Below, piece after piece: positions 48,191 through 59,990 of a DNA stretch of 64,000 nucleotides (positions within the stretch are counted from its first letter, which is position 1; each line of letters opens with the position of its first letter). Source of the DNA: Saccopteryx bilineata. Taxonomy: Eukaryota > Chordata > Mammalia > Chiroptera > Emballonuridae. Made by a program: the position numbers and the translations under genes. The notes below the pieces were generated by a model. The model worked only from the letters and a program-made list of their open reading frames with translations, had not been told where the DNA came from and ran no database searches. Location: NCBI RefSeq assembly GCF_036850765.1, contig NC_089493.1:14385632-14449631 (forward strand), read 5' to 3'.

Positions 48191-49267
48191 TATGATTTGC
48201 TTTCAAAGAAGTCTCCTCAAATAGACAAAAGTTTTCAACAGTAACAACAACAAAAATCTAGCAACACACAAAACCTTGGGAATTCCTATTTTAAATTTGT
48301 ATCTCTTTAAACAACAACAAACAAACCAAAAATATGTATCACTTATGCTTCTCATCATGTCTTTTCTCTCCTCCTAATTTTCTTGCCTCTGGTCTTATTC
48401 TAAAATCTTTAAGTTGCCTCTTCCACACCCACTGCCAAGTAGGAACGATCCCTCCACTTTGGCCCACAGGACGCTTCTCCTGTCCACAGGTTCTACCCGC
48501 TCCACGACCGCCCTGTCTGCACATCCTTCCTCTCTTCCCCCTCTCAGGCCTGTCCTCTCCTTTCTATTCTCTGAATTAGTATCTCTGAGGAATTTGTCTC
48601 TGGATTTGGCAGCTGCTCCCAAAGAGATTTGGGGAGGGCAGAGCACACTACCATTAACCAAGGTCACAGAAGACTGCTGGATAAACCAGATTCCCAGCGG
48701 GTTCACTGATAACCCAGAGAGTCCTTTTCGGAGATGGTCTGCTCCCTCTGCGGTCGGGGAACCCAGCCCATAGGTCCATATTGTAGGATGCGTGAGCTGT
48801 GCATTGAACAACGCCAGGGGGCAGTATTTACACCAAGTCTGCTAGGACGTGAAAGATACAACATGGCGGTTGCCAGGATCAGGGTCTCCAAGAAGGTGAG
48901 TTAGTCAGTTTGGTGAGCTCAATATTAGAACCAAGAAGGTCTTGAGGGAGAGTTCATCAAAGCCATGGAAAAGCCAAACAGGGAAAAAATGGAATTACGT
49001 GGAGGCCAGAGCGCCTGTGTCCCCGAGTCCCCAATTTCCCTGACTCTTCCTCTCGGCCAGAGCTGGGTAAACACCTACAGATTCTTGTCCTTTGGTTTTC
49101 TCTTTTTCCAAGCTACAGGAGGAGGCATCTTACTGTTCTGATGGTAACGTTTCTGTCCATCCGTCCGGGACACAAGACATTTGCTGAGTCCCAGCTCAGC
49201 GACATGTCAGTTCTTCCTCCTCAGAGTACAGCCTGATTTCAGGATTCACCCAGGTCCTTGGCCACAG

Positions 49268-49440
49268 TTATGAGTTGAATTGTGCCCCTCCCCCCCCTCA
49301 GATTCATACACTGAAGTCCTAACCCCCAGTGGTTCAGAATGTGATCTTATTTGGGTCCGCTACAAGTCCAGCCCACCCCACCCAATTAAGCCATGCAATT
49401 CTGGGCCATTGTCACGGGGAGAACACTAGTATTCAGTTCT
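49268..49440 (+). mobile_element. MLT1-type LTR fragment (ERVL-MaLR)
   Basis: Starts 'ttatgagttgaattgtgccc', then 'gaagtcctaacccccagtgg' and 'cagaatgtgatcttatttgg', the usual order at the start of MLT1 LTRs. It is truncated and ancient, with no internal viral sequence. Confidence 0.75.
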
Positions 49441-49669
49441 TAGAATTTCTTTGAGGACTAAATGAGCTAGTTCTTGTGAAGAGTTTGCACCATGGCTGGG
49501 ACGGAGCAGCCTTTCTGTCAATGTTAGCTGTTATGACTCTCCTGCTGCTTCTTCTGAAGACCCCTCAGTCCCCTGTGCCCTGTGAGTATCCAGAAATCCA
49601 GGTCATGCAGGAAAGGGGACATGATGCTTCAGCAAGGACTCTGGATTGGAAGTGGGAGAAAAGGTCTTG

Positions 49670-49845
49670 GATTCAGCTCTGCTGCCAGCTAAGGACACTG
49701 AGCCTTAGTTGTTTGTTTTTTTTTATCTGTGAAATGGGAATGCAAGTACCAGTCCTCCAGGGCTGCCGTGAAGAAGAAGTGAGATGATCTGTAGATAACA
49801 TCTGGTATGCAGTGGGTGCTCAGTAAACATTTGTTGGATCAGAAG
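49670..49845 (+). repeat. MIR SINE relic
   Basis: Sense MIR with 'tttatctgtgaaatgggaat', 'ggctgccgtgaagaagaagt', and a tail of 'ggtgctcagtaaacatttgt'. Confidence 0.8.
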
Positions 49846-50444
49846 CAGGAGGAACAGTGTTTGCAACAACCCAGTGGGACCGTGGCACCTCTCCTTGCCC
49901 AGGGCATGACGCCAGCATGACGCATCACTGTTCACCCTTAGACTTGGGCCTGGCCCTTGGCCCATTGGCTCAGCCCCCTGTAGGGGTCACCCAGGGATAC
50001 CTAGGCCTGAGCAAACAGAAAGAGCCAACAGGCGGAAGGGCCTGGCCTTTTGCCCTTCTCAGTGAGGCTCCACTCCTTGTTTCCTGCCCAGCCGGGATCA
50101 GTACTATTCTGGGAGCCCGAAGTTCTCACTAGGCAAGGCCAGCAAGAACTCCTGGGGCGCTGTTGTTCCTTGTGGAAGGCTGGGCAGGACCATTGTGGGG
50201 GCTCGACCAGAATGAGGGATCGTAGTGCACAGAAAGGTGTGTCCTCAAGAGAAACCTGCTACTCCAAAGGACGGAGGAAGATTCTCCATTGAGAGAGAGA
50301 CACAGACCAGCTGCCCCCTCAATAGCCTTCAACCTTCCCATCAGCAGGGCGGGCCTCAGACTTTCCGTGAGAAGCTGTTTTCTTGGAAAGGGCTACAAAA
50401 TTAAAGCAAGACCAGTCATGTAGGTTGGTAGGCTGCTTTAATTT

Positions 50445-50635
50445 TACAAAGAGTTTGTTATTTACTAGCTTATTTTATCTTCACAACTACCCTGTAAAAC
50501 AGCCTGAGACATAGTATCCCGTATTTGACAAGTGAAAAAAACCGAGGTCCAGAAAAGCAAATAATTTCAGTCATGCGCTAAAGGCTGAAACCGGAGGAGT
50601 TCCATATTGTGGATCCCAGTCCTGTGACTTCTCCA
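50445..50635 (-). repeat. MIR SINE relic
   Basis: Antisense MIR: 'ttatcttcacaactaccctg', 'gacaagtgaaaaaaaccgag' and 'ggatcccagtcctgtgactt'. Confidence 0.7.
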
Positions 50636-50719
50636 CTCCAGAAAATGGACAATTTAAGTGGCAGAAGGAAAGCTTCCCCTTTAATTTTTAGAGATATTTT
50701 AAAAGTAAGTGGGAAAGTG

Positions 50720-52125
50720 TTTTATATTCACTCATAGGAATACCATTTCCAGTGTTCTTCATTCCTTTTGTATAAATATGTAGTTCCATCTAGTATTACT
50801 TTTCTTCTGCCCAAAGGTCTTTCTTTGATATTTCTTGCAGTTCAGGTCTTTTGTGGATGAATTCTTTCACCTTTCTTATGTCAACTGTTGTTTATTGAGA
50901 GACATTTCAGCTGGGTATAGAATTCTAGGCTGACGGGGTTTTTATCTTTCACTATTTAACAGTGCGTCTCTACTGTCTCCTGAGTTATGTTATCTCTGAT
51001 AAGAAATATGTGGTCATATTATCTTTTTTCCTCTGTGCATAACGTGTACTTTTTTCTCTGGCTGCTTTTAAGATTTTCTCTTTATCACTGGTTTTATATC
51101 ATTCCATTTTCATTTGGCTTAGTGTAGTTTTTCCATGTTTCTTATGTTTGAGATTCATGGAGCTTCCTGAATTGATGAGTTTATATTTTGTGTGTTATGG
51201 CATTTTTTTTCCCCATTCTGGTTGGTGGGAGCATGAACTACTCTGAGCCCTGGATGAGCCCCTGGATTGGTCAGCCCACTCTTTTTGTCAGTTTTTTTTC
51301 CCCCCAGCCTCAGGTAGTTTGCTTGCATGCATGCATTGATCAGTAGTCAGTCACGAAGAATCCCCCATGGATCTTTAGCGCCGTCTCTCTTTGTAACTCC
51401 CCTCTCCATGCGCTCTCTTCTCTTGGGTGTTCTGCATTGTGAGTTCTATCTTCCTTCCTTTTTTTTTTTTTTTTTTTTTTGTATTTTTCTGAAGCTGGAA
51501 ACGGGGAGAGACAGTCAGACAGACTCCCGCATGCGCCCGACCGGGATCCACCCAGCACGCCCACCAGGGGCGGTGCTCTGCCCACCAGGGGGTGATGTTC
51601 TTCCCCTCCAGGGCATCACTCTGCCGCAACCAGAGCCACTCTAGCACCTGGGGCAGAGGCCAAGGAGCCATCCCCAGCGCCCGGGCCATCTTTGCTCCAA
51701 TGGAGCCTTGGCTGCGGGAGGGGAAGAGAGAGACAGAGAGGAAGGAGGGGGGGGGAGGTGGAGAAGCAAATGGGCGCTTCTCCTGTGTGCCCTGGCCGGG
51801 AATTGAACCCGGGTCCCCCGCACGCCAGGCCGACGCTCTACCGCTGAGCCAACCGGCCAGGGCCTCTAGCTTCCTTCTTGATTCTCAATGTTGTCTTCTC
51901 AACTCAGATAGACTGTTAGGCTCTGTTTGGGTCTCCTTCCCCGTGCTGTGGCCTGGAAATTCTTTTTCCTTATTTGTTTCTCTTTTCTCAGGGATTCCTT
52001 TCTGCACTGACTATTGTCTAACATTTGAAAAGTTGTTCTTTAATATGTTTTACTGCGTTTTCTGGTTGTTTAAAGCAGGACGGTAAATCCAATCCTTATT
52101 AGTCTGTCATAGCTAAAAGTATAAG
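50720..52125 (-). mobile_element. Antisense LINE relic (L1/HAL1-like) split by Rhin-1 copy 4
   Basis: Left part 50720-51250: 'tttgatatttcttgcagttc', 'agctgggtatagaattctag', 'tttaagattttctctttatc' and 'tttgagattcatggagcttc'. Right part 51878-52125: 'gggattcctttctgcactga' and following. The wording resembles the LINE block at 26.0-26.9 kb. There is no intact frame. Confidence 0.6.
51458..51864 (-). mobile_element. Rhin-1-type tRNA SINE, copy 4 (antisense)
   Basis: Starts as a poly-T tract on the + strand and ends at the tRNA-like head with B box and A box in reverse (51788-51863). Two CCACCAGGGG units lie near 51561-51592. Flanks are TCTATCTTCCTTC (51445-51457) and TCTAGCTTCCTTC (51865-51877), a duplication with one mismatch. 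Confidence 0.9.
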
Positions 52126-52134
52126 ACCCCATAA

Positions 52135-52300
52135 CATTTTTTTTTTTAGAGAAAGAGACAGACAGGGACAGACAGACAGGAAGACAGAGAGATGAGATGC
52201 ATCAACTCATGGTTGTGGCACCTTATTTGTTCATCAATTGCTTTCTCATATGTGCCTTTTATGGGGGTAGGGGTTCCAGCTTGAACCAGTGGTCCCCAAT
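52135..52300 (-). mobile_element. Truncated antisense copy of the long bat tRNA SINE
   Basis: Reverse-strand wording of the body of the SINE at 40.99 kb: a GACAGACAG-rich tract, 'gagatgcatcaactcatggt' and 'gctttctcatatgtgccttt'. The tRNA-like head is missing or unrecognisable. Confidence 0.65.
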
Positions 52301-54894
52301 CACATGGCCTTCACCTATGTGTGGGACTTCCATTGGAAGGCTGTTTCCCGGCCTGGAGCAGACATCCCAGACATCCTCATATACCAGAGAAGTACTGGGC
52401 TCGGGGCCAGACCAATATCTGAGCAATAGAGTCTCCTATGAGTCAGGACAGGTCCAGAGAGAGGCTCCATCTTTGAGGTGCTGTGTGGGGCAGGGGTGTA
52501 CTCTGAGTCTGTATATGTGTGGTGCTAGTGGGAGCCTGAGACCATACTACATAGTCAGCCACTTGGAGTTAAATGTCAGCTTCATTTGCATCACTGGCTT
52601 ATCTTAAACTACAATTACAAATCTCCTGAAATCCCCAGTTTAATTTCTTGCCAGCTCCAAATGAGCACATTAGCAGCCATTGATCCAGCAGATCAGGGAT
52701 CCCTCCTTGCCTTCAAGGAGCCCATCTCTTTATGTGCATGAATAAAAATGAGCCTCTTGGCTCAGAAATACTCTGGTGGCCCTTTGGCAGAGGTTGAGGG
52801 TCTTTGTTCCCGGCCTTTCACAAGAAAACCCTACAAGTGCATTCGTTTGTAGGGTCCGTTTGTGTCAAATGCACTTTAAGGATCACAAGTGGTTTTTTAA
52901 TAGTTATTTCTCACTAGCAACTTAGGACGCTTGGAGCGTTGTATAGATGCTCTTTTTACATCTAGAGTGTGAACACCAAGGGACATTCACGCTCCCCCAG
53001 CCTCTTCCATCACAGCCTCCACTGGGAGGCCATGCTCCAGCCCTCTGAAACTTTCCCATGAGCCTCTGCTCGCTCCTGGCACTGCGTGGGGAGCCTGCTC
53101 AGCCCTGGAGGGCCCGACTGTACTTACTCATCTCTATTTCCCTTCGGTGTCTCGGACATGGAACCCAATGTGCTCTTAAATAAAAGTTTGCAACCTTTAT
53201 CGCCATCACTTTATCTTCACACAGTTGCGATTTTGTGGCATCCGAAGCATTGTTAGTCTTTTCCTACAGCAGTGTGCAGGGAAGGAAGACAAATTTTACC
53301 TCTTCTTACCCTGTACCCATTGGGCATAAAACTCAACCCCCGTAGAACCAATAGAGTATGAACTATTCATCTGGCAAAATAATAATTTTTTTTCAAAAAG
53401 AAGGCTAGGAGTGGGCAGTTCTGGGAAAGCAACCTTTCTGATGAAACTGGAGTTCACAGTTATCTCAGCACTTCGGTTGAGGCCGGGGGTGGCAGGGGGA
53501 GAGTTTGGGGGCTGTGGGGGATGGTGGTTAGAGTGCAGGGGCAGCAAAGATGGCGGCCTCACCTGCAATTAAGGAAGGGAACCGACCTGGAGAGAATGGC
53601 GTTCCCAGCATATTGGGCACCGAGAACCCGGGCCAGCTTCCTGAGCGCGTGACCTGTGCAGTCACACAGGGTCCCACATTCAGACGGGCTCCAACCAAGC
53701 TCGGTTTAGTGCTCTACTGTCACCATCTTAAGATTCTTAGTCATTTTTGAACAAAGGACCCTGCACTGGGCCCTTGTTCAAAAATGAAATTATATCATCA
53801 GTCCTGCCTGGAGCAGGTCAATGCTTACCTGCCTCTTCCTCCGTAGGACAAAATTCTTTTCAATAGTAATCATGAAAGGAAATGAACAATAACAGTGGCC
53901 AGAAGAGAAATGCAGACGTTAAAAAAAGTTTTTTATTGAACTTTGGTTACATGCTATATAAGTAAAATATTTTTTTAAAAAAACAAAAAAAATAAAATAA
54001 CTATTACAGCACAAAAAGAAAAAAAAACACCTCTCTTTATTCAAGTTTCTACATTTACCTAACAATTTGAGATAATAATAGTTTACAAAAATAACTGCTT
54101 AGTAACAAATAATTGTTCAATAATGTTTATTTTCTTGACTTGCTCTTCAGTTTCTAAACGATCAGCAACTCAAAGAGAACAAGTTTCCATTTTAAAGGTA
54201 CTATTTAAATTCAGTGAAATAGTTTAGGCATAAACTAAAATTTTCACTTTAAAAATAAAACTGCCACACACCCCTAGTTTGTACTTGGTTTTCTTTGGAA
54301 TTTAGACACAAATAAAAATTCCAACTGGTCAAGTGGAATGAAGTCGGTCAAGTTCTGTGTTATCATGATTTATTTCAAATCACTGTTTTAAATTTTTTGT
54401 TCAAACGCAGCTATGGGTGGGTGGGAGACCTGGGCCCCAGGGAAACTGGAAGGGCTTCCTGCTGTCCTGAACTTTGTCTGGGAAGCTGCCCGCCTGTGCT
54501 CCAAACTGGAGTCACCTGCATAACCGAAAGCTCTCTAAATTAACTCCCATGCAGAATACCATTTATGTTAAAGGATAAGTAAAAAAAAAAAAAAAAGCAC
54601 TAATATTAAGGTTGCATATAGCTTATTGAAACTCAACAGTAACCATAACTGTTTAGCAATGAGACCAAACAAGGACAGTCTTCAGGAGTATTTATCACCA
54701 ATAGTGGTTAGTACTGTTGACACGCGGTGCGGACGAAGAGCAGACCAACTTGAGTATATTTTATTATTTTTAAGATCTCTGCAGATGAGGCAGCTCCAGA
54801 TTCCCTGCATTTATCTGAGCAGCTGTGCAGTGCTGCCAGGGAAGCCCTTTTTATTTTGCCATCAACAGTGATAAAATTTTAAAAAAATTTTACT

Positions 54895-55280
54895 AAGAGT
54901 ATTATCAAGGGTACGGGGCTGCTAGTGGATGTACAATTCCGAGGCAGGACAATATGGCGAGATCTCCTTTGACCTAGACGTTTTACTGCAAGGATTTTTA
55001 GTCTAAATAGATGCTCATGGTGGTAGTTCAAGATTTATTAGCAACAATGTTCATCACAGTATCGGTTAGAATAGTGACACGCGAAATAAATTGGTTGACT
55101 AAATCACAGTACATCTATGCATTCGAATACGTGGCAGCCAGTTGAAAAATGTTGCCTAAAAATTTAATGTTACCGGAAATTTTTCATAACATATTCTTAA
55201 GTGAAACAATCAGTTTATAAAACACAATATATTATATTTCCCTCTTTTTTTATATAAAAGAATATGCATAGTATTAATAC
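54895..55280 (+). mobile_element. L1 LINE 3'-end fragment
   Basis: Sense L1M-style tail: 'attagcaacaatgttcatca', 'aataaattggttgactaaat', 'cacagtacatctatgcattc' and 'cttaagtgaaacaatcagtt'. Diverged and non-coding. Confidence 0.7.
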
Positions 55281-56095
55281 ATGCCACCCACTCCCCAGCT
55301 GGAACACAAAATAAGTTTATATTTTCCTCTATAGCCAAATTATAATGATCCCTGACTCCCCACCCCAAAGATCACAGGAAATCCGTCCCCGTCCAAGGTC
55401 ACTCTGGGAAGCGCTGGGGAATGCTTGGCGGTTCCATGGATTCCACCTGCTTGGCGGGCTCCTCCTCTAGCAGCCTGGCTGAACTCAGCTCCGAGGCCGA
55501 GGCTGCAGGGCACCTCCCACAGCTGTTTTGAGGAGTAGCTCTCTTTTCCACTCTGCTGGCTCTAACAGCTAAGGGCTCCTTCCTTAGCTGTGCCAACGGC
55601 CTAAATCCAAGCTCATGTGTTTAGTATACCTTTGCTAAAGGTGCTAAAGGCTTGGGGAAATAACCCAGAGTCAAATGCATGGATTCCCTTGGTTGCTTTG
55701 TACTTTATGTCCCTCTGGGACTCCCAGGCCTAATGCCCTCCTCCTGGTCTGTGCTCAGAGCCTGGGAGATGCCCACAGGCAGGCACCCATCCAGACCGCT
55801 TCCATCCCTAATGAGGTAAGGCAGCCCTCTCCTGGTGCAAGAGCTGGCCCTCTTGCCCACCATGGACCACCCAAAGACAAAGGCTCCCTTTCCTTCAGGA
55901 AAGACACCCCCACCTACAGACACACATCCCTTGTGCTTACAGGCATACAGGGCTTGGTCTGACCTCTCTGATTTAGAAAAAGCAAAAACAACCATTGTCA
56001 GCACAATTCCCAAAGCTAGTTATCTAACTGTAAATAGCACAAGGAACACCAACATTCCAACCCAAATTTTCATTTAGATGGAAGTCATGTCTCCA

Positions 56096-56495
56096 GGCCC
56101 TAGCCGTTTGGCTCAGTGGTAGAGCGCCGGTCTGGCGTGTGGAAGTCCCGGATTCAATTCCTGGTCAGGGCACACAGGAGAAGCAACCATCTGCTTCTCC
56201 ACCCTTCACCCTCTCCTTTCTCTCTGTCTCTCTCTTCCTCTCCTGCAGCCAAGTCTCCATGGGAGCAAAGTTGGCCCAGGTGCTGAGGATGGCTCCATGG
56301 CCTCCACCTCAGGCACTAGAATGGCTCCAGTTGCAGCAGAGCAATGCCCCAGATGGGCAGAGCATCACCCCTTGGTGCACATGCTGGGTGGATCCTGGTC
56401 GGGTGCATGCGGGAGTCTGTCTGTCTGCCTCGCCTCCCTGTCCCCTACCTCCAGCTTCTCACTTCGCAAAAATACAAAAAATAAAATAAAAATTA
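56096..56495 (+). mobile_element. Rhin-1-type tRNA SINE, copy 5 (diverged)
   Basis: The head is GGCCCTAGCCGTTTGGCTCA with B box GGATTCAATTCC. The body carries a single, altered CCCCTTGGTGCAC unit and an A-rich tail. More substitutions than the other copies, and no clear duplication, so probably older. Confidence 0.85.
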
Positions 56496-56804
56496 AGCCT
56501 CCAACTCATCAAGGGCAGCATCAGGCTAAAGAATCAGCCTTGTTTTCCTTAGTAACCATGTCACATTGTGTATCAGCCGTCATATTTATGGCGACTTTAC
56601 CATTTCCAATGCTCCAAGTCCTTTACATCTGTGTAACTAAAGAGCCCAGATGGGGACTTTTTCAAAAAGCCTTAGAAACCTGCTCCACAGGAGAAAGGAC
56701 GTCTCCAGCACTGGATGCTGAAAATCATCCACACATTTCAAATGTGATTATTCATGTTACAAACATCCTCAAGGAAGGTGGCAACTCAGAAGTCACCTAA
56801 CTAC

Positions 56805-56870
56805 CAGGTGTGTGCCTGCGTGTGCGTGTGTGTGCCTGCGTGTGCGTCTGTGTGGTGTGAATGCCCATGC
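56805..56870. repeat. GTGTGC-type imperfect simple repeat
   Basis: Alternating GT/GC-rich units ('gtgtgcctgcgtgtgcgtgt') after an unremarkable flank. Confidence 0.8.
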
Positions 56871-57785
56871 ATGTGTTCTGTGTATCCATTAAAGACCCCT
56901 AGCACGTGTACAAAATCACAAATGGTGGCTAAATCAAAGTGAAGAGATTATGGACATTATTCATTTCTTTTTGTTTGGGGAGTTTCTTTTTGCTTGAATT
57001 TTAAGATAAGTCTGAAAGTGTGACAAGTCAAAAGCCCACATGCAAAGCTGAGCTTTTTAGGTTTCTCTTGGTTTTAAGCTCTTTATGGTAGGCAGTTCGA
57101 CAGACATGAGCAGAGCAAGGCCTACCGGCCAGGCCCACAAGGGCACCAGGGCGAAATGCCCCAGATGCCTGGCAACTGAAAAAGCTTGGAAAACATAAAC
57201 CTTGCCCCCTCTCCTCTACTAGCATATCGCTGGTCATGCAGTATGCCCCTCCGCTGGCGTGTTGCTAGTCCTGTGGGCTAGACCCCCTTTCGAGGAGGAA
57301 CGAACAAAGGGGTCTGAGAATAGCTCTTCCGCGTTAAGCCCCCAGACCTATAGGTTCTGACCCCCATCAAATACATGCAGGCCTCAGTGTGTTTCAGCTG
57401 CAGGCCCGAAAAGCAGCAGAACCAGACAAGCGATGCTATGTACGGCTGACCTCAGGACCAGCTGCATTGACTAGTGACCGCCTGCCTGGCGTGGACCAAG
57501 ATCCTTAAAGAACACACCTGGAGAGCTGATGAATATTCTATTGAGATCCTCCTCCTCCTCCTTCTCCTTTTCTTCCCCTCAGGTATGGTTTCCTTCTCTT
57601 CCTCCTAAACTCAAAGGGACCCCATGAGTCTTGCATCCTGGGGAGCAATGGACAGCAATGGACAGCAGCAGCTCGTCCATCCGTCCCGACTAACCCCCTG
57701 AGCCTGTCTCCAAGGCCCCTTTCTCTGACTTCCCAGGGAGCCAAGGCAGCCCCGCCTAGGCCCTCTCTCCCGTTGTTTCTTTTTA

Positions 57786-58214
57786 TTTTCTTTTTTTTTT
57801 TGTATTTTTCTGAGGCCAGAAACGGGAAGAGACAGACACACTCCCGCATGCGCCTGACCGGGATCCACCCGGCACGCCCACCAGGGGGCGATGCTCTGCC
57901 CACCAGGGGGCGATGCTCTGCCCACCAGGGGGCGATGCTCTGCCCACCAGGAGGCGTCGCCATGTTGCGACCAGAGCCACTCCAGCGCCTGAGGCAGAGG
58001 CCGCAGAGGCCACAGAGCCATCCCCAGCGCCCGGGCCATTTTTGCTCCAATGGAGCCTTGGCTGCGGGAGGGAAAGAGAGAGACAGAGAGGAAGGCGCGG
58101 CGGAGGGGTGGAGAAGCAAATGGGCGCTTCTCCTGTGTGCCCTGGCTGGGAATCAAACCCGGGTCCTCCACACGCTAGGCCGACGCTCTACCGCTGAGCC
58201 AACCGGCCAGGGCC
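57786..58214 (-). mobile_element. Rhin-1-type tRNA SINE, copy 6, with four internal 22-bp units
   Basis: Antisense copy with its head at 58138-58213. Target-site duplication CGTTGTTTCTTTTTA / CGTTGCTTCTTTTAT at 57771-57785 and 58215-58229. It is unusual in having four tandem units starting at 57878, 57900, 57922 and 57944. Each contains CCACCAGG(G/A)GGCG, against one or two units in the other five copies. Confidence 0.92.
57878..57956 (+). promoter_or_regulatory. Four tandem CTCF-like cores within a SINE
   Basis: CCACCAGGGGGCGATG occurs three times and CCACCAGGAGGCGTCG once, at exact 22-base spacing and in the same orientation. The core agrees with the published CTCF consensus CCASYAGRKGGCRS at all or nearly all positions. 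Binding is inferred. Confidence 0.55.
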
Positions 58215-58668
58215 CGTTGCTTCTTTTATCCCAGGCCCTTCCTGTTTCACCGCCCCAGCCTTGTAACTAATGGGAGCACTCATTTCTGGAGTGCTCTGAG
58301 CGTGTTCCCGCACGGCCAATCATTCCTTGTGTTACTTGCTGCACTTTGTCTCTTGACTGAATTCTTCAAGAAGACCAGAATTGTTGTTTTGCAGGTAACA
58401 TCTCAATATTTTCTCGTCCCTTGGTTCTTTCTCCTGAAAAACAAAGCCCCCCGTGCCTGATTAATTAACACTGTCAGTTAATCAGATTTTACTAGGTATT
58501 TGACAAGTTTTGTAGACACTTGTCTGCAAGCTGGCCTGATGCTCAGTGGTAGATGAGCCTGTCTAATCTCAGAGAACAGGTCGAAAGAGCAGGCTGGATA
58601 GTGACAGTGTTCAGTTCCATCAGCGTGATTTGGAATCGGGAGAGTTTGCTTTAAAAAACATTCATTTC

Positions 58669-58864
58669 GCCTGACCTGTGGTGGCACAGTGGATAAAACA
58701 TCGACCTGGAACGCTGAGTCGCTGGTTCTAAACCCTGGGTTTGCCCGGTCAAGGCACATAAGGGAGTTGATGCTCTCTGCTCCTTCCCCCTTTCTCTCTC
58801 TCTGTCTCTCTCTCTCTCTCTCTAAAATGAATAAAATCTTAAAAAAACAAACAAAACAAAAAAC
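58669..58864 (+). mobile_element. Bat tRNA SINE (GTGGCACAGTGG-type head)
   Basis: Starts CCTGACCTGTGGTGGCACAG, with a CT-rich microsatellite and A-rich tail. AACATTCATTTC flanks it at 58657-58668 and 58865-58876. Confidence 0.88.
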
Positions 58865-59079
58865 AACATTCATTTCAGCAAAGAGGGAGTTGAAAAATAG
58901 TGACATTTACTTACAGCTCCACAATGAGTTTTAAAACCACAGGGGCACCTTGTTATCTTGTCTGTAGCTCACTTCTTGGACTCAAATCTGATTTTTAAAA
59001 AAATATTAATTTTAAAGCTTTAAAGCAATTGTTTTTCTTTGTGCTTGAGCAGTTTTTCATCTGTCAGGTGGCAAATGGG

Positions 59080-59590
59080 CTGGTGCTTTTTAAAACATTT
59101 TTATTTCAAATTACCAAAGTAATACATATTCATTGATAAAAATATGTTAAATACAGATGAGCTCAAAGATAAACAATCACCCATAATCTCACTGTGCTGC
59201 TCATGAAAAAGCTGCTCGTTTTGTGGCGTTTACTTCCTGCCTAATACATACACACTAGCACGCGCGCGCACACACACACGTATACAAATACAGGCGTAGC
59301 CACGTGGAAACACACCTATGTACAATAGCAGCATCATCCTGGGCACGTGACCTCATGATCTGCTTTTTGTAGTTTAGCAGCATGCTGTACAATAGTGTAC
59401 ATATATCTTTAGATATTGTTAGTCTGCGTCTTTTTAATGGCTGTATCGTGCTCCACCGTATTGTTGGCTATGTGAATTATTTCTGATTCTTTGCTGTTGT
59501 GATGGCTTCACTGTACATTTTTATTGTATATTCCTTGACTAGTTCCTTTAAGTAATTTCCTTAAGGCGAATTACTAAAGCAAAGGAAATG
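59080..59590 (-). mobile_element. Antisense L1M-like 3' UTR relic
   Basis: Reverse-strand L1M wording: 'caaagtaatacatattcatt', 'tttttaatggctgtatcgtg' and 'ttcctttaagtaatttcctt'. A CA/CG-rich simple repeat lies within it at about 59260-59280. Confidence 0.55.
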
Positions 59591-59608
59591 TGCATTTTTA
59601 AGTATTTT

Positions 59609-59797
59609 GTTTTTATTTTATTTTTTTAATTTATTCATTTTAGAAAGGAGATAGAGAGGGAGAGGAGAGAGAAGGGGGGAGGAGCTGGAAGCATCAACTC
59701 CCATATGTGCCTTGACCAGGCAAGCCCAGGGTTTCGAACCGGTGACCTCAGCATTTCCAGGTAGATGCTTTATCCACTGCGCCACCACAGGTCAGGC
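59609..59797 (-). mobile_element. Bat tRNA SINE (GTGGCGCAGTGG-type head), antisense
   Basis: Reverse copy ending in 'gcgccaccacaggtcagg'. Perfect target-site duplication CATTTTTAAGTATTTT at 59593-59608 and 59798-59813. Confidence 0.92.
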
Positions 59798-59830
59798 CAT
59801 TTTTAAGTATTTTGAAATTCATGTTGGCAG

Positions 59831-59990
59831 CCCCGGCTGGGTGGCTCAGGTTGGTTAGAGCAGTGCCCTGTCGTGCAGAGGTGCCAGTTCAGTCCCCAGT
59901 CAGGGCACATGCATGAATGGCTTGATGTTCCTGTCTCTTTCTCTCTCTCCCTTCCTCTCTCACTAAAATCAATCAATAATTTTTTTTTTT
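59831..59990 (+). mobile_element. VES-like bat tRNA SINE
   Basis: Head CCCCGGCTGGGTGGCTCAGG with 'gttagagcagtgccctgtcg', a CT-rich middle and a poly-T/A tail. Flanked by AATTCATGTTGGCAG (59816-59830) and AATTCATGTTGACAG (59991-60005). It lies only 17 bases beyond the duplication of the previous SINE. Confidence 0.88.

Larger units (their letters stand above)
57080..58395 (+). mobile_element. Probable solo ERV-type LTR carrying a Rhin-1 insertion
   Basis: Sequence on both sides of a SINE reads as one LTR-like unit that I recognise in style from bat genomes. There is a U3-like left part near 57.1-57.5 kb and a decayed TATA-like region near 57.6 kb, 'cctcctaaactcaaagggac'. A right part ends near 'ttgcactttgtctcttgac'-like wording and CA. 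There are no gag, pol or env remains. Ends and target duplication are not certain, so this could be another repeat type. Confidence 0.5.

Noticed and set aside
48815..48830. CTCF-like CCAGGGGGCAG outside a SINE
   Set aside because: Only the right half of the consensus fits; the upstream CCASY part does not.
53150..53215. Poly(A)-signal-like AAATAAAAG suggesting a gene or LTR end
   Set aside because: No exon, coding frame or clear LTR structure around it; left unassigned.
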